Shown here: piece by piece, positions 20,830 through 31,860 of the stretch
How positions within the stretch are numbered: the stretch's first letter is position 1
Layout: the number at the start of each line of letters is the position of its first letter
Source of the DNA: Dicyema japonicum
Lineage: Eukaryota > Dicyemida > Rhombozoa > Dicyemidae
Reading direction: 5' to 3'
Length of the DNA: 43,232 nucleotides
Assembly: GCA_011109175.1 (NCBI GenBank)
Contig: RDEW01000031.1
Span: 722,093 to 765,324, forward strand
The notes under the pieces: generated by a model
Database searches by the model: none
The model's input: only the letters and a program-made list of their open reading frames with translations
What the model was told of the DNA's origin: nothing
Translations under genes and position numbers: made by a program

Positions 20830-21410
20830 AGTAAATTTCACATTCTTTTCAACCAAACAATTCATTACGAATTTTAACAAATTTTTATAAAACGAGATTT
20901 GCTATTTTTCACGATTGTCACTTTAATTTTGAGTTCTTGCATTTACATTTTCTTCACATTTAAACTTTACTTTAAACAAAATTCATTCCTAATGACAGTT
21001 CTCAGCAAAACGTTAATTCAAATGACAGAATACACGACAATTTTAACCAAACATTTCGTTAATAATTTTAACAAAATTTTTATAAAACGGATTTGCTATT
21101 TTTTCACGATTGTCACTTTAATTTTTGAGTTTCTTGCATTTACATTTTCTTCACAATCTAAACTTTACTTTAAACAAAAATTCATTCCTAATGACAGTCT
21201 CAGCAAACGTTAATTCAAATGACAGAATACACGACAATTTTAACCAAACATTTCGTTAATAATTTTAACAAAATTTTTATAAAACGGATTTGCTATTTTT
21301 TTCACGATTGTCACTTTAATTTTGAGTTCTTGCATTACATTTTCTTCACATTTAAACTTTACTTTAAACAAAAAATTTAACATTTCTCCATGATTGAAGA
21401 TTCTATTTTT
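20830..21410. repeat. Three-unit tandem repeat, about 197 bp per unit
   Basis: The anchor cacgattgtcactttaattt occurs at 20910, 21105 and 21303 (spacings 195 and 198). Units share aaacatttcgttaataattt-like and ttgcatttacattttcttca-like blocks and differ mostly in homopolymer lengths. A diverged single copy is at 9395-9600. The 104-codon plus frame crossing it is a by-product of the repeat. Confidence 0.85.
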
Positions 21411-23099
21411 CAGAAAAAATAAATTTTGTTACAGTCTGTTTGCAAAATAGTGATGGCCAACGATGAATATTTAAAATAAAAAAGACTCTATTATATCTCT
21501 TATGTGGAATTTATTAATTATCTTTATGGACATAGAATTGCTTTTTCGTTTCACTGAATATGCATGGCAGAATGAACGTTTTCCGTGTTTTTGGAATTGC
21601 TAATAGCGTATCATTGTGTTAATATTAGTTTGAACAAATTTTTCATTGTCAATGTGTTTTAGCACAAATATTGAGTTTTGTCTGCAAGTTTACTGGGAAT
21701 TGGTCATCAAAATCGATTTTGTATGGATGGGATAATATATCCAGCAGATAAATTATTAATATGGTATTACGGTTCCCTCTAATTGAAAAAAATAACTCGG
21801 ATAGCTATTTAATATTTCCAGCAGGTGTACTACTGAAGAATTATCGATCCTATAGATTTCCAAGATTTTTTTCATACCAATTAATCCGATATGAGTGATT
21901 TTAATAATACAAGATGACATTAGTGATAATTTGTATGTTCTTAGGTACATTAGGATAACACTTACATCAGACAACCTAGAGATATAAAGATTTAAAACAA
22001 CATTCAATTTCCATACTCTGCTTGTTGATTCTTCAAGTGTCTCAACGAGTACAATATATCCATCTTTAATCGTTAATTTGATGATTCATCACTTACTATC
22101 GTATTGTTCCTCAGGATTCAGTGACCAATTTATGTGATAATCATTGATGCGAGTATAACAGAGGTCTCAGAATTATGAGTGCATGTGTACCAGACCATTA
22201 GGACAATAAAAGTTAGCCCAAAAAAGAATAAAAACCTTAATTATTATGATTCTAAAATTCGTTTCTTTAATTACAAATAAAGTAATACTAGTAAATTAAG
22301 TTGATTTTAATCCAGATCGCTGTTAACCCACTTTTCTTATAAGAGGAGTGTGTTATCAACTCCATGTTATTCCATACAACTCATGTGTGTGAATTATGTT
22401 ATTCGTCAGGTAATGTTTTATATAATCTTTTCATTTCGATAATCATCCCGAATTTATAGCTTTCAGTCTACTATTTGTGATAATCCAGTAATTTTATAGT
22501 AAAATCTGCTTATTTAAAATTTAATATACAATTTGTAGAGATTTCGAATATAAAATAAGAAATTTATGGATTCATGACAAATAAGATATTGACGTCTTGT
22601 TAATCACAGAAAATAAGTCGTCGACAACCAATTTTTTATGGGATTATCGTGTTTTAGTGCCAAGATACTCGAACGATGGACTTTTCCGAAAAGCTGTCGA
22701 AATCATCTCCGCCCTGCGCGATTTTAGACATGAAAATAAATAAAATACAAACGTGAGTTCTAACTAAGCTGAGATGAGTTGTTAAGATATTAAAGTTGTC
22801 GAAAGGGCTAAATTAATTATTTAGGAGGTTTCTAGATCATCTGCGTCTTCTAATGCCTTTTTAATTGTTTTTAATCAATGTTCATTAAGGATGACGTAGT
22901 TGTTCGTGATTTCACTCTAAAAGCCTCTTAGCAGAGCAAGCATTATTCTATAATATCGTTAGGAGAAACGTCGGGATTTATTCGTAGTACGTTTCTAACC
23001 AAATTAAGTTATCCCAAATGACAAAGTGTAATCCATACTAACTAATTCTTTGATCCTGTCTCGTTCCAACAGAACCCTCACCCAAGCACAGTGACCGAG
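21411..23099. other. Intergenic, no supported gene
   Basis: AT-rich sequence. No motif, repeat array or RNA gene is recognised on either strand. Confidence 0.35.
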
Positions 23100-23230
23100 A
23101 GAGTTTTGTCCAGGGAGCTGAGGTCAATTCCATGACTCGTCGCCAGAGAGCGAGATTGTCTCCCGGTGGAATGAATAGATGGATCATTTTGAATAACGGC
23201 AAGGCACTGGGTGTCTCCTGAGTAAGATAG
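23100..23230 (+). pseudogene. LINE 3' coding fragment related to family B
   Basis: gattgtctcccggtggaatg (from about 23152) and the following bases match the end of family B copy 2 (about 5245-5285, encoding EIVSWWNEYM). The preceding ...actcgtcgccag matches actcggcaccag. Only the last 40 or so codons survive. It is the typical remains of a 5'-truncated insertion. Confidence 0.6.
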
Positions 23231-23301
23231 ATCCAAGGAAGAGCAATCTTCAACCAGGTACAGAGGGGAGCTCGTAGACTAACCGCCTTTAAGAGTTTCT
23301 G

Positions 23302-23367
23302 TTGTAATTCGATTAAGAAATTTTCATTGGGCTAGATTTTGTGTCTGGTTCAATTAACCTTATTGAA
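23302..23367. repeat. Dispersed repeat, copy 2
   Basis: This is the second copy of 19769-19834. It lies just after a LINE 3' fragment at 23.1 kb, so the repeat may be LINE 3' untranslated sequence. Confidence 0.8.
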
Positions 23368-25904
23368 GATATCGGAAGAGCTTAGGAGTTTATTAACGTA
23401 TAATCAATATATATCCAGTTCTCATGGTTAGAGTAATCCCACATCTTTATAAGCATCACATCAAACCATATCCACCATTTTACGAACTCCTCCATTGGAC
23501 TATGGGGAAAGAGACCATAAGTGAAGATATTAATATTTCTTTGTAAAGCATCTCTGTTATATTTGACTCCATAAATGGATCGACTTTATTGTTAAAGAAA
23601 ACATTTTTAAAGATCTCTTATTATAGATTCCTTTAACAGAAATGATTGTCCCATCAAGTTGTCTATTCCCTTCATGAAACAAAGTTCAGATTTTTACATT
23701 TTTTTCTGTATTTTGTTTTAAAAAATAATATAATTAATTATTTTTATTATTTAAAATAATTAATATTTAAAACGTCCAGCTGGCAATCGTTTCGCATTTG
23801 GAATATTTATAATTTAATTTCGCATCAGGTTGTGTAAGGCTTTCACAAAATCGATCATTACGTACAACTCTGAAACATGGGAATCTTGAAAATCGACTGA
23901 TAAAACCTCGGCTCCTTTTGGACTAAAATGTCCAATGCATGTAAGGAGCGAATCATTGTATAAAGATGATCTTCCAGACCCCTTAATACGAGTAGAAAAT
24001 CTACTGTCGCAAGATGATGCTGAAATCATCAGATTTGTGGACTGACACTACTTATGCTGACACTACTTGGACTGACACTACTTAATCAATAAGAAGAAAT
24101 TTTTACTGCTGACCAAATCTACAGGTAAAGATTATCGATTATGAAAATTCTTTCGTTGAAGAATGAAGTGATGTTTGCGACGGTAGGACGTGAGACGAAA
24201 ATAAAAAAGAAAGGACTTACTTGTTCATCTCTTTTCTAAATATTTCGCGATGCTACTATTAAATACGACCATCTTTTTTGTTTTTTTCTACACATAACTT
24301 TTATGAATATCAGAAACTGAGAGATGTCAGAGAGTGGTTTAATCATTCGAGGTTGTCCTTGTAATCAGTTCAGAATATTTGTGAAGAATAAAGTAATGCC
24401 AAGCATGGGAGAACAAATCATCAAGAGAAAGTGTTTCCGGGGACTACACAGGATCTCGTCTCTAATCTCAAGAGGTCGAGGATGCTATTCACTAATCAGG
24501 ACTAAGGATGACATTATGAAGTAACTTTGACTGTTATTATAGATATTTTGTCAAAGTAAACATTTCCCACATATGCCTGTGGCGAGGTTAAAGTCCACAG
24601 TGGATGTAGGATTTGAAAACAGAGAGGTACTGAGAAGTTCCTCACTCGATTGAGCTTTATCTTGAGGTCATTAGGTTTACCCACTTTATTAGAGAAAGGT
24701 TATGTTCGTGTTATTTGTTAAAAAAGGTATTACCATTTGTGTATAGTTGGGACGTTTTTAACTTCCAGAAAAAATTGCCAAAATATATGATATTTTTACG
24801 ACCTCAAAGTGCAGAAACAGTTTGGCATCAGCTGGCTAATTTTCATATATTATTGGAGGCTTTGTGGGATAAGTTTTAGTTACTTTAGTGAATTGTGCCA
24901 CATGGTATGTTGGATTGTGCCACCGTTTTAATCAGTCGTAATGTGATTTCTGGAGCCGCAGTAGATATATGTTTGATTTCTTGGAGTGTCCTCTTTGGGA
25001 TTACTTTCTTGTTAGCCACTGATTCCTTTACCTGAAAAGACTGGAGTTAAATAAAAGTGGTATCCCACTGAATTGATAGTACAAATTATTTAAACGTGTA
25101 AAATGATCGCTTCCTAGGCTCTATGCAGCCGTCAAGTGTGTTCATTAGAGTATTAAACGATTATGTCTATCTCCTACAAATGCGAATGGAGCAGTGATCG
25201 TCAGACATTCTAAAAAAGGATATACAACGTGGGATGAGCGTGAGGTTGTTAAGAATAATTTTTACAAAAATATCTTAAAGGCCTTAAGCAAAAAAATATG
25301 GCATCTAAGCTTATTCTGCAAAATTCACCATGACCTGATAAAACTGTCTTTAAATAAGTTTTCATAGACTAGAGTGCTCATGGGAGAAGTCATATTTATA
25401 AACCTCTGAACTAGATATGCCCAATCGGATCTTAATTGAGTCTTATCATCATCCAGGCATATCCGAGGTTATCAAATGAATAAATTCAACCATTATTGCG
25501 GGGGAAGGATCAGACGGCTGTTTAAAGAGGCCAAATCACATTAAAACCACTTATTCCCTTTTTAATTCGTCGATTGTTCTTGGTTTCAAATAAATAAAAG
25601 AATTCTTCTAAAAAGCCACTACAAATGTGGGAATAGATGGCTTCTCCGGTTGATCACCGTTGCAATCGTGAAAGGTGACGCTACATCAATTATTCGGCAG
25701 GGATCATTTTGACTTATTTTTGTGTTTTTTAATTAATAATTTATGTTAGTTCAGGCCTCTAGCCGGCAACCGTCAGACTGTGCCACCCGGCCTAATATAT
25801 GTGAATAAAACTTCTCAGATTATAAATCTAAAAAAACATCAATTATTTTTTATTAAAATTATAAATATAACTTTTTGCTATTAAATTATAAATATAATTA
25901 TTCC
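23368..25904. other. Intergenic with one microsatellite
   Basis: No gene is supported. A short tandem motif, (ggactgacactactta)-like, occurs about three times at 24039-24084. Frames up to 66 codons exist (for example 24324-24524), but none has a recognisable domain or plausible mini-intron connections that I could find. Confidence 0.35.
24039..24084. repeat. Three-copy 16-bp microsatellite
   Basis: ctgacactactt recurs three times with 2-4 base linkers. Confidence 0.75.
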
Positions 25905-26025
25905 ATCCCAGTACGATCTTGTGTGGGCACGAGGGAGGAGCATCGGGAAAGGATGAGGATTTTGGTGGAACGCATCGGGATCACGTGATAGTTAATTTGG
26001 TTTTACTGTGGTCTTGGGTGTTAAA
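25905..26025 (+). pseudogene. Retroelement-like coding end, copy 2 (ends ...LVERIGIT)
   Basis: The frame SCVGTREEHRERMRILVERI is followed by GIT and the stop in gatcacgtgatagtt. It parallels 17095-17215 at protein and nucleotide level. The 3' end reads gttaaataaataaag, a TAA-type simple repeat typical of LINE 3' termini. Changes between the copies are often conservative (K/R, S/T), suggesting divergence while coding. Confidence 0.45.
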
Positions 26026-26342
26026 TAAATAAAGCCATCTATCCAAAGTGGTCCTCGCCGACATCATCGACGTTGCATTACCTCTGACGATTGCACAGAG
26101 ATCAACTGGATAAGCACCGGGTCTCACATACATCGTGGCTTTTTAGTGTAATAATAATTAAAAGTAAAAAATTGAATTAGTAAAAATAATACTAATTATA
26201 AACATTTAAAATGATTAAAAACTTAGCATGTGTTATGTGGTTCGCTTTTTCAAATGGCGTCAACTGTGGAGCTAATCTCAATGCAAAAAAGAACAATTTG
26301 TTCACCACAATCTAAGAGGACTGTTTCCTTTGACGACTCTCT

Positions 26343-26560
26343 TTGATACTACCCGATGGTCTAGCTGATCATCTATGGAGAATATATTCCCGAAAAAGCA
26401 AAATCCTTACTATCATTCAACTAGACATCGATGAAATCCGTGGAAAGATCATCTTACTCAGAAACTTTAAGAAATACGACATGTGTCTCCTACAGAAGAC
26501 CAAACTTACATCCTACTCCCTCACACATATATTTCCGAGATACTCAGAGAATTAATATTG
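26343..26560 (+). pseudogene. RTE-type LINE endonuclease N-terminal fragment
   Basis: The frame reads RGKIILLRNFKKYDMCLLQK followed by TKLTS. In RTE/BovB endonucleases the equivalent segment ends in LQETKL. Here the catalytic glutamate is a lysine. It is upstream of, and in the same orientation as, the better endonuclease end at 27.25-27.6 kb, so it is probably the start of the same decayed element. Confidence 0.45.
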
Positions 26561-27229
26561 TAAACATGTATTTTCCTTTGCTAGCTTTTTTCCAAATGAC
26601 TCAAACTTCTTTCCTGGATTTTACTCATCATAACATAATGTCATGTAGGATCTTAATACCAAGCAACCGGCTTGGTGCATGAACCAAAATGCTGCCACCC
26701 CAGGTATCCTCCTATCTCAATACTGGAAAACATTATAAGTCTTAACGACCTCCAGACTAATACAAGAACTTCTATAAAGCTAATGACAATACAACTCCAC
26801 CAGACCTTACCTCGCCAAATATCGCCTCATTTGCCATCTACTTGTGGTTGACTGGTCTATTAAAAAATGTATTCTATAGAACACAAGAATCAGTTGGAGG
26901 CGTTAATCTACTCTCGTATAACTTTAGGGTTCTCGAAGATATGGATGAGGAAAGCATGTGGGATATTTAAAAGGTACTGCATCTCTATTGGATCAAGAAA
27001 CGAAGGTCTCTGGTCGATGCTGTGAACACTATGGAACCCATAAACTAATTCTTTTCCCCAGTGATTTGAAACATTACGGACAATGCTTCGCAGTCCATGA
27101 CCACCTTGTTCTTCGAACACATCAATTTTTAAAAGTCAATGACAGGATCAGTGTCCTATAAATCAAGATGAATGATATGTGCCTTCAAAGTTACATTACA
27201 ATCATTAACATGTATGCTTTACATAGTGG

Positions 27230-27600
27230 TTGATTTTTAAAAAACCCTAGTGAACTGGATGACTATTACTGTCAATTATTAAAGACTTGATCAGAATCTG
27301 AACTTCATCGTTGATATTTATTTGCCAAAGATTTTAGCGGGACACGAAGGAGAAGATTTGTCTATCGATAGACATAGACGGGGTGAGAAAACACTCAGGC
27401 AACACTACTTGCAAATTTGTGTCAAGTGCATGATCTCTTTTTCGGAAATATTGCCTTTATGCATCCAGCTCGACACAGGAGCTCATGGACTAGACATAGA
27501 AAGAATTTGGAAAACGAAAGTGCCAATAAATACAATCAAATTGACTACGTCAGACAAAAGACTAACCTTACATTGCCCGCTCTTACGGAGATTCGATGAT
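27230..27600 (+). pseudogene. RTE-type LINE endonuclease C-terminal half
   Basis: This is spread over two or three frames. A PSELDDYYCQLLK-like segment (about 27247-27285) precedes the site where GDFNAK is expected (about 27325, degraded). Then follow DRHRRGEKTLR (about 27368-27400), FFGNIAFMHPARHRSSWTR (about 27436-27493) and KYNQIDYV (about 27525-27548). The series GDFNAK, HG.GERN.RG, F.hP.rr.yTW, nQIDYi is the diagnostic order in RTE/BovB endonucleases. It is dead because of several frameshifts. Confidence 0.7.
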
Positions 27601-27839
27601 AAATAGTGACCATTAATAGTTATTGGACATTTCTGCCTGACTCCGGTACTGGAAAAACAACAACGAGAAATATGATAGATTCTAAATATGACGAATAAGT
27701 ACATCGTAAACCAACTTCGAGATGAACAATATATTATAAAGAAAAGTATTACGTAGCTTAACAATGAACATTAAAATAGAGTCTTTTTATCACACCTTAG
27801 AGAGCTGTAGCCTAAATAAGTTCAGAATTCGTGAGGCAA

Positions 27840-28260
27840 TTTAAAGAATCACAGTAGCGCTGGACCGGATGGTATCTCTCCGGAACTGATGAAATATGGA
27901 GTTATACGTCACCCCTAAACCATTACGACTTTATGGAATCTACCCCTTGGAAAAGGGATATTGATACCTATGCAAAAGCTTAACAAACCAAAATAACAAC
28001 TATAAAGATTTGTTCCAGTCATATTGTTATCACATTATGCAAGTTCTTGCATCTGTTTATTTAGACCGCTCAAAGTATCCCAAAGGAAAATACCTCAAAC
28101 GGATTTCGTGAAGGAAGGTCGACAGCAGACATTTTGTGGAGCTATAGGGAGTGGTGTGTAAGATATATAAACTGCTCAAAGATATATAAAACAGCGATCT
28201 AAAAGTGCTTATAATAATACTAGCTGCTCTGTACTCTATGGACTTTCAGAATTAACACAA
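27840..28260 (+). pseudogene. RTE-type LINE reverse transcriptase N-terminal part
   Basis: The first block, SAGPDGISPELMKYG (about 27857-27901), is followed by ILIP near 27960. Then, in another frame, comes NTSNGFREGRSTADILW (about 28090-28140). These are reverse transcriptase blocks 0-2 of RTE-type ORF2 (KAPGPDGIPPEL...; QNGFRKGRSTxDQI). No YADD is found downstream, where 28.26-28.57 kb is unrecognisable. It belongs with 26343-27600 as one decayed insertion. The C-terminal relic at 6994-7323 is of compatible type. Confidence 0.75.
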
Positions 28261-28574
28261 TTCTATCCTCATCAAAATGAAGGCACGTTCCTTTTCTGAA
28301 TAGAACCTAAAAACTTAACGGACAAAAGAGAACGTAAATTTTTAAATTCAACAATCTTTGAAATAATTGAGCAAACACTTTGTTTCTCCTGATAATGAGT
28401 AAGCAGTTTAACTAAGATCTAGTTGGCAATGAATTTCTACGATAAAAAAACGAATATGGATCACCTCTGTGCTCAATAAAATAAATTCTTTTTAATGTGG
28501 AGGACTATCGAAGGTCAAAAATCCTGATGTCCGACAAAATTAAGCAGAACAAAAATCCTGGATATCGATTCTAC

Positions 28575-28720
28575 GCTTTTAAGGACTCTCATAGAACTTA
28601 GTTTTTGGAAGTAGTGAGGTTTAGGATAAGATTAGAATGGAGATGCCCCTGATGATAGTTTTGGAAGCTCATGGCTAAAGGCTTGACTGGACACGTTTAT
28701 ATGTTAAAAAATCTAGATAT
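28575..28720. repeat. Isolated degenerate unit of the 165-bp satellite
   Basis: ctcatagaacttagtttttg, gatagttttggaagctcatg and ggcttgactggacacg follow in the same order as in the array that starts at 29.2 kb. Confidence 0.6.
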
Positions 28721-29219
28721 CAACTAAACAGTTTCTGGACTCATGGAATTTTTTTTGGAACTTGGTGATGGCTTCCTTCCCTTTCTTACGTTTATTTATT
28801 ATTATAAAGATCATTTACACCCCAATTGAATATCCATACATTGAAAGGCACCCACCAGCCTCAATAGATTTACTTAAGAAACAAATCGAAATGGACACTC
28901 CACATCAGTCAGTTAGTGTCAATGATGTATGACCGTCGCTCGTCCCGTAGCCACTACTAAGCAAACTATTTTGTAGTTGCTTGGTCGGTTGCAACAAATG
29001 TTTGCAGTTTGTGATCCACATGAAAACCACTGTACAGGAATGGACAATCGTCCTCGCCACTATGCCCACCATGCTTTCTTGACTACAAGGAACATCTCTT
29101 TATTTGTCCGGGTCCACCTACTAGTACTCTTAAGAACCAAATGTACCTGTTGGATCTTTCGGTTCGTCAGATCTTGTATGTAAAGTTTTTGTTAGCCACC
29201 TGTTTCTTTCACTTGAAAG
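28721..29219. other. Spacer between isolated unit and satellite array
   Basis: No gene is supported. Frames here (for example 28977-29183) have no recognisable domain. Confidence 0.35.
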
Positions 29220-30600
29220 GACGTAGGGTACATAAATATACGCCCGGCAGTTTCTAGGAACAAAAGTGCCGAACTTGATGGCCTTGAGATCGAGACTATA
29301 CTGGTCTCGCCGGATACAGTTTTGAAAGGTAATGGCTGATGATGGCCCAAAGCTTGACAAGTCCACGTGACACCACGTGTGCACAATACAGGCAAACGAC
29401 ACAACGATTTTCTGGAATTCCTCAGAGCTTGATATTTGGAAGATGAGAAGAAGTGGCCATGAATAGACTGGCATCCACGGCTTAACATTTTGTGAGGTAT
29501 TGGCTGATAGTCCAAAGCTCGACTGGACCAGGTGACACCGTGTGTACCCCATAGTGGCAAGCGTCATAACGATTTTATGGAATTTCCCAGAGCTTGACTT
29601 TTTGGGAAATGTGAAGAAGGGGTATGACTAGACTAGTCTTCCTCACTTAATTGTTCGTAAAATAATAGGTGATGACCCAAAGATCGACTCGACCGTGTGA
29701 CACCGCTTGTTCCAAAATACTTCTAAAGGCATAACAATTTACGTTAAAATTTTATAACGTGATTTTGACTATCTCAGAGCTTGATATTGGAAGATGTGAA
29801 AAAGAGGTCATGACTTGACTGGCATCCCCCGTATAAGAGTTTGTAATGTAATTGCTGAGGGTCCAAAGCTCGACTCGACCACGTGACACCGCGTGTGCCC
29901 TATCCCGGCATTCGGCATAACGATTTTGTGGAATTCCTCGAAGCTTGTTTTTTTGGTAGATGTGAAGAAGTTGTCATGTCTAGACTGGTCTCCCCCGCTT
30001 AATAGTTTGTAAGTTAATGGGAGATGGACAAAGCTCGACTCGACCACGTGTCACCGTGTGTGCCAAATACTTGCAAATGCATACAATTTCCGTAAAATTC
30101 TCAGAGCTTGGTTTTTAGGAGATGTTTAGAAATGGTCATGACTAGACTGGTCTCTTGTACTAATGGCTGATTGTCCAATGCTCGACTCAACCAAGTGACA
30201 CCGCGTGTGCCCCATACTGTCAAACGGCATAACGATTTTCTCGAATTTCTCAGAGCTTGGTTCTGGGAAGATGAGAAGAATGGGTCATGACTGACTGGTC
30301 ACACACGGATAACAGTTTTGGAAGGTAATGACTGATGTCCCACAGCTTGACTGAACCACTTGACACCGCGTGTGCCCCATACTAGAAAACGGTATAACGA
30401 TTTTCTAAAATTTTTTAGAGCTTGGTTTTGGGAAAATGTGAAGAAGTGGTCATGGCTAGAATGATCTCCCACGGATAACAGTTTTGGAAGGTAATGACTG
30501 ATAGCCCACAGCTTGACTAGACCACATGACACTACTGGCAAACGAGTAAAACGATTTTCGGGAATCTCTTCGATCTTAGTTTTTCTGGAGAGTCACAGAG
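29220..30600. repeat. Satellite array, about 165-bp unit, eight copies
   Basis: The anchor (t/c)c(c)aaagct(c/t)gac lies near 29348, 29512, 29676, 29861, 30027, 30173, 30340 and 30507 (spacings 146-185, mostly 164-167). Each unit runs gtgacaccgcgtgtgcccca, ataacgattttctggaatt, ctcagagcttg, gaagaagtggtcatgactag, then ggataacagttttggaagg. Pairwise divergence is moderate (roughly 15-25% by eye), so the array is old. The long minus-strand frames across it (29130-29567 and others) are produced by the repetition and share no protein domain. Confidence 0.9.
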
Positions 30601-31038
30601 CTTAAGACTTTCTTTTAGTTAATTTTGAGATGACAATCAAGTGAAGTTCCTATTCATGTATTAAGATTTTACAACCAACAAATTACATTTCTGACTTTGA
30701 ATTAGCTTCTGCAATTTCACTATTCCGAATAAATGAGGCGTAAAATGTTCCATAATCTTCTTTAAACATTAACATATATAATTCCATAATCTTCTTTAGC
30801 CTTTTGATTAGTGTGAAGCTTGAGGTGGAGCTTACTGACGAACCAACCGAGGATTTAACCTAATATTATTAATACTGGTAGTTTTGTGACTATAATTAAT
30901 ACAAAGAAAATAACTACAAAATTTCAAAAACCCACAAAGATTGATGCAGACAAAAATGTATTTAATAATAAATTAATTTAATTAAGTAATTTTATTAATA
31001 AAAAAATATGCAAAAATTCATTATTTAATTGACACGAA
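30601..31038. other. Intergenic, no supported gene
   Basis: AT-rich sequence. A short phrase, ccataatcttctttag, is repeated at about 30751 and 30784. Confidence 0.35.
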
Positions 31039-31221
31039 GTGGACTTCCGTTCTTCAAAAACGGTCTGTCAAAATGTCTCAGTTATTCGACATTATAAAAA
31101 CATTTTTAAGTCTAATTTTGACAATATTGTGCAATCGATTACCTCATCTGGATTACGTAATAAATTATTCAATTTTATTAAAAAATTTATGATAACTAAT
31201 AGAAAAGGGAGAACCAGATAA
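31039..31221 (+). CDS. Hypothetical protein C-terminal exon, duplicated at 36.8 kb
   Basis: I do not recognise it. The frame ends KSNFDNIVQSITSSGLRNKL, FNFIKKF, then a basic tail and TAA. The inverted copy at 36700-36890 encodes KSNFHNIVQLITSAGIRNKL in the same frame. The two DNA copies differ, but mostly by conservative amino acid changes. That argues this is truly coding and that 31039 lies inside a larger, unseen 5' exon. It is convergent with the TPX2-like gene (stop codons 162 bp apart). Confidence 0.45.
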   Translation: MDFRSSKTVCQNVSVIRHYKNIFKSNFDNIVQSITSSGLRNKLFNFIKKFMITNRKGRTR

Positions 31222-31383
31222 TGCTCTTAAACTTATTTTATTTCTTTTTGTTTAGTGCAAGTCTTTTATAAACGATCCGGTTCCTGGCCATGAAAACTCC
31301 CCAAAACATACCACAACAAAATGATTCAAATAAACATTCAAAATAACATGAAAATAATGGAAAACAAAATGTAATTTTTAGAT

Positions 31384-31850
31384 CTATTTTTTCACAACGT
31401 TTGGGGATTTGGGAGGAGTAGATTTCGGATGAGTTATGTTTGGAAGTTCTTGAGCCTTATATAAAGATTTAGGAACAGGCCGAGCCTTAAATACTTTTTG
31501 ATTGGTATTGTCTTTTAGTGCAGAAACACTGGCTTAGTGGGTTTGTATTCAGGTTTGGGGGGTATATATCGAGTAGTAAGGATCTTTCTATTGAGAGGAT
31601 TCGCTTTGAATGTTTTCCTTAGCGTTTCTTTAATCAATACCTTAGCTCATCCTCTTCCAACTGCTGGGTGCTCTTAATTTCACATTTTTTTGTCCTGCTA
31701 GCCGAAAACTTGAATTCTCTTGGAATCGTAGGCTTTAGGATATTATGAGGCTTCTAATTTCATTATTTTTGTTACCTTGTTATCCTGTTGAACTTCTATT
31801 AATTAAAATTACTTAATTACTTTTATAATTTTTTTTGATACTCTAACGAA
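31384..31850 (-). CDS. TPX2: TPX2-like spindle protein, C-terminal part
   Basis: TPX2 proteins nucleate spindle microtubules and bind kinesins and Aurora A; their C-terminus is made of repeated short blocks. On the minus strand, two mini-introns (31796-31820, 25 nt; 31754-31775, 22 nt) flank a 20-nt exon. Removing the 22-nt one gives an unbroken frame into HNILKPTIPREFKFSASRTK, EIKSTQQLEEDEL, then (after a one-base break) LIKETLRKTFKANPL. PPKPEYKPTKPVF and, after another one-base break, KVFKARPVPKSLYKAQELPN follow, ending at TAG 31384-31386. The blocks (t-x-P-x-x-F, a charged helix, FKANP, FKARPVP) match the rhythm of TPX2-domain repeats. The N-terminal part is not found. A fragment of another TPX2-domain protein is possible. 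Confidence 0.5.
31754..31820 (-). other. Two mini-introns (25 and 22 nt) around a 20-nt exon
   Basis: The introns are 31796-31820 (gtaattaag...ttaatag) and 31754-31775 (gtaacaaaa...aaattag). Both have equivalents of identical length at 36222-36246 and 36270-36291 in the inverted copy. Confidence 0.65.
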
Positions 31851-31860
31851 TCACGAGGTA

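Noticed and set aside
26211-26320. Short ORF starting MIKNLACVMWFAF with a signal-peptide look
   Set aside because: Only 34 codons, no continuing exon or poly(A) signal found; chance in AT-rich DNA is likely.
29130-30541. Protein-coding gene on the minus strand of the 165-bp satellite
   Set aside because: Frames of 79-145 codons come from the repeat itself, shift between units (unit lengths are not multiples of 3) and have no shared conserved protein.
31840-31860. A further 5' exon of the TPX2-like gene upstream of the 25-nt intron
   Set aside because: The A8 run and in-frame TAG upstream leave the frame undetermined, so the exon start could not be fixed.
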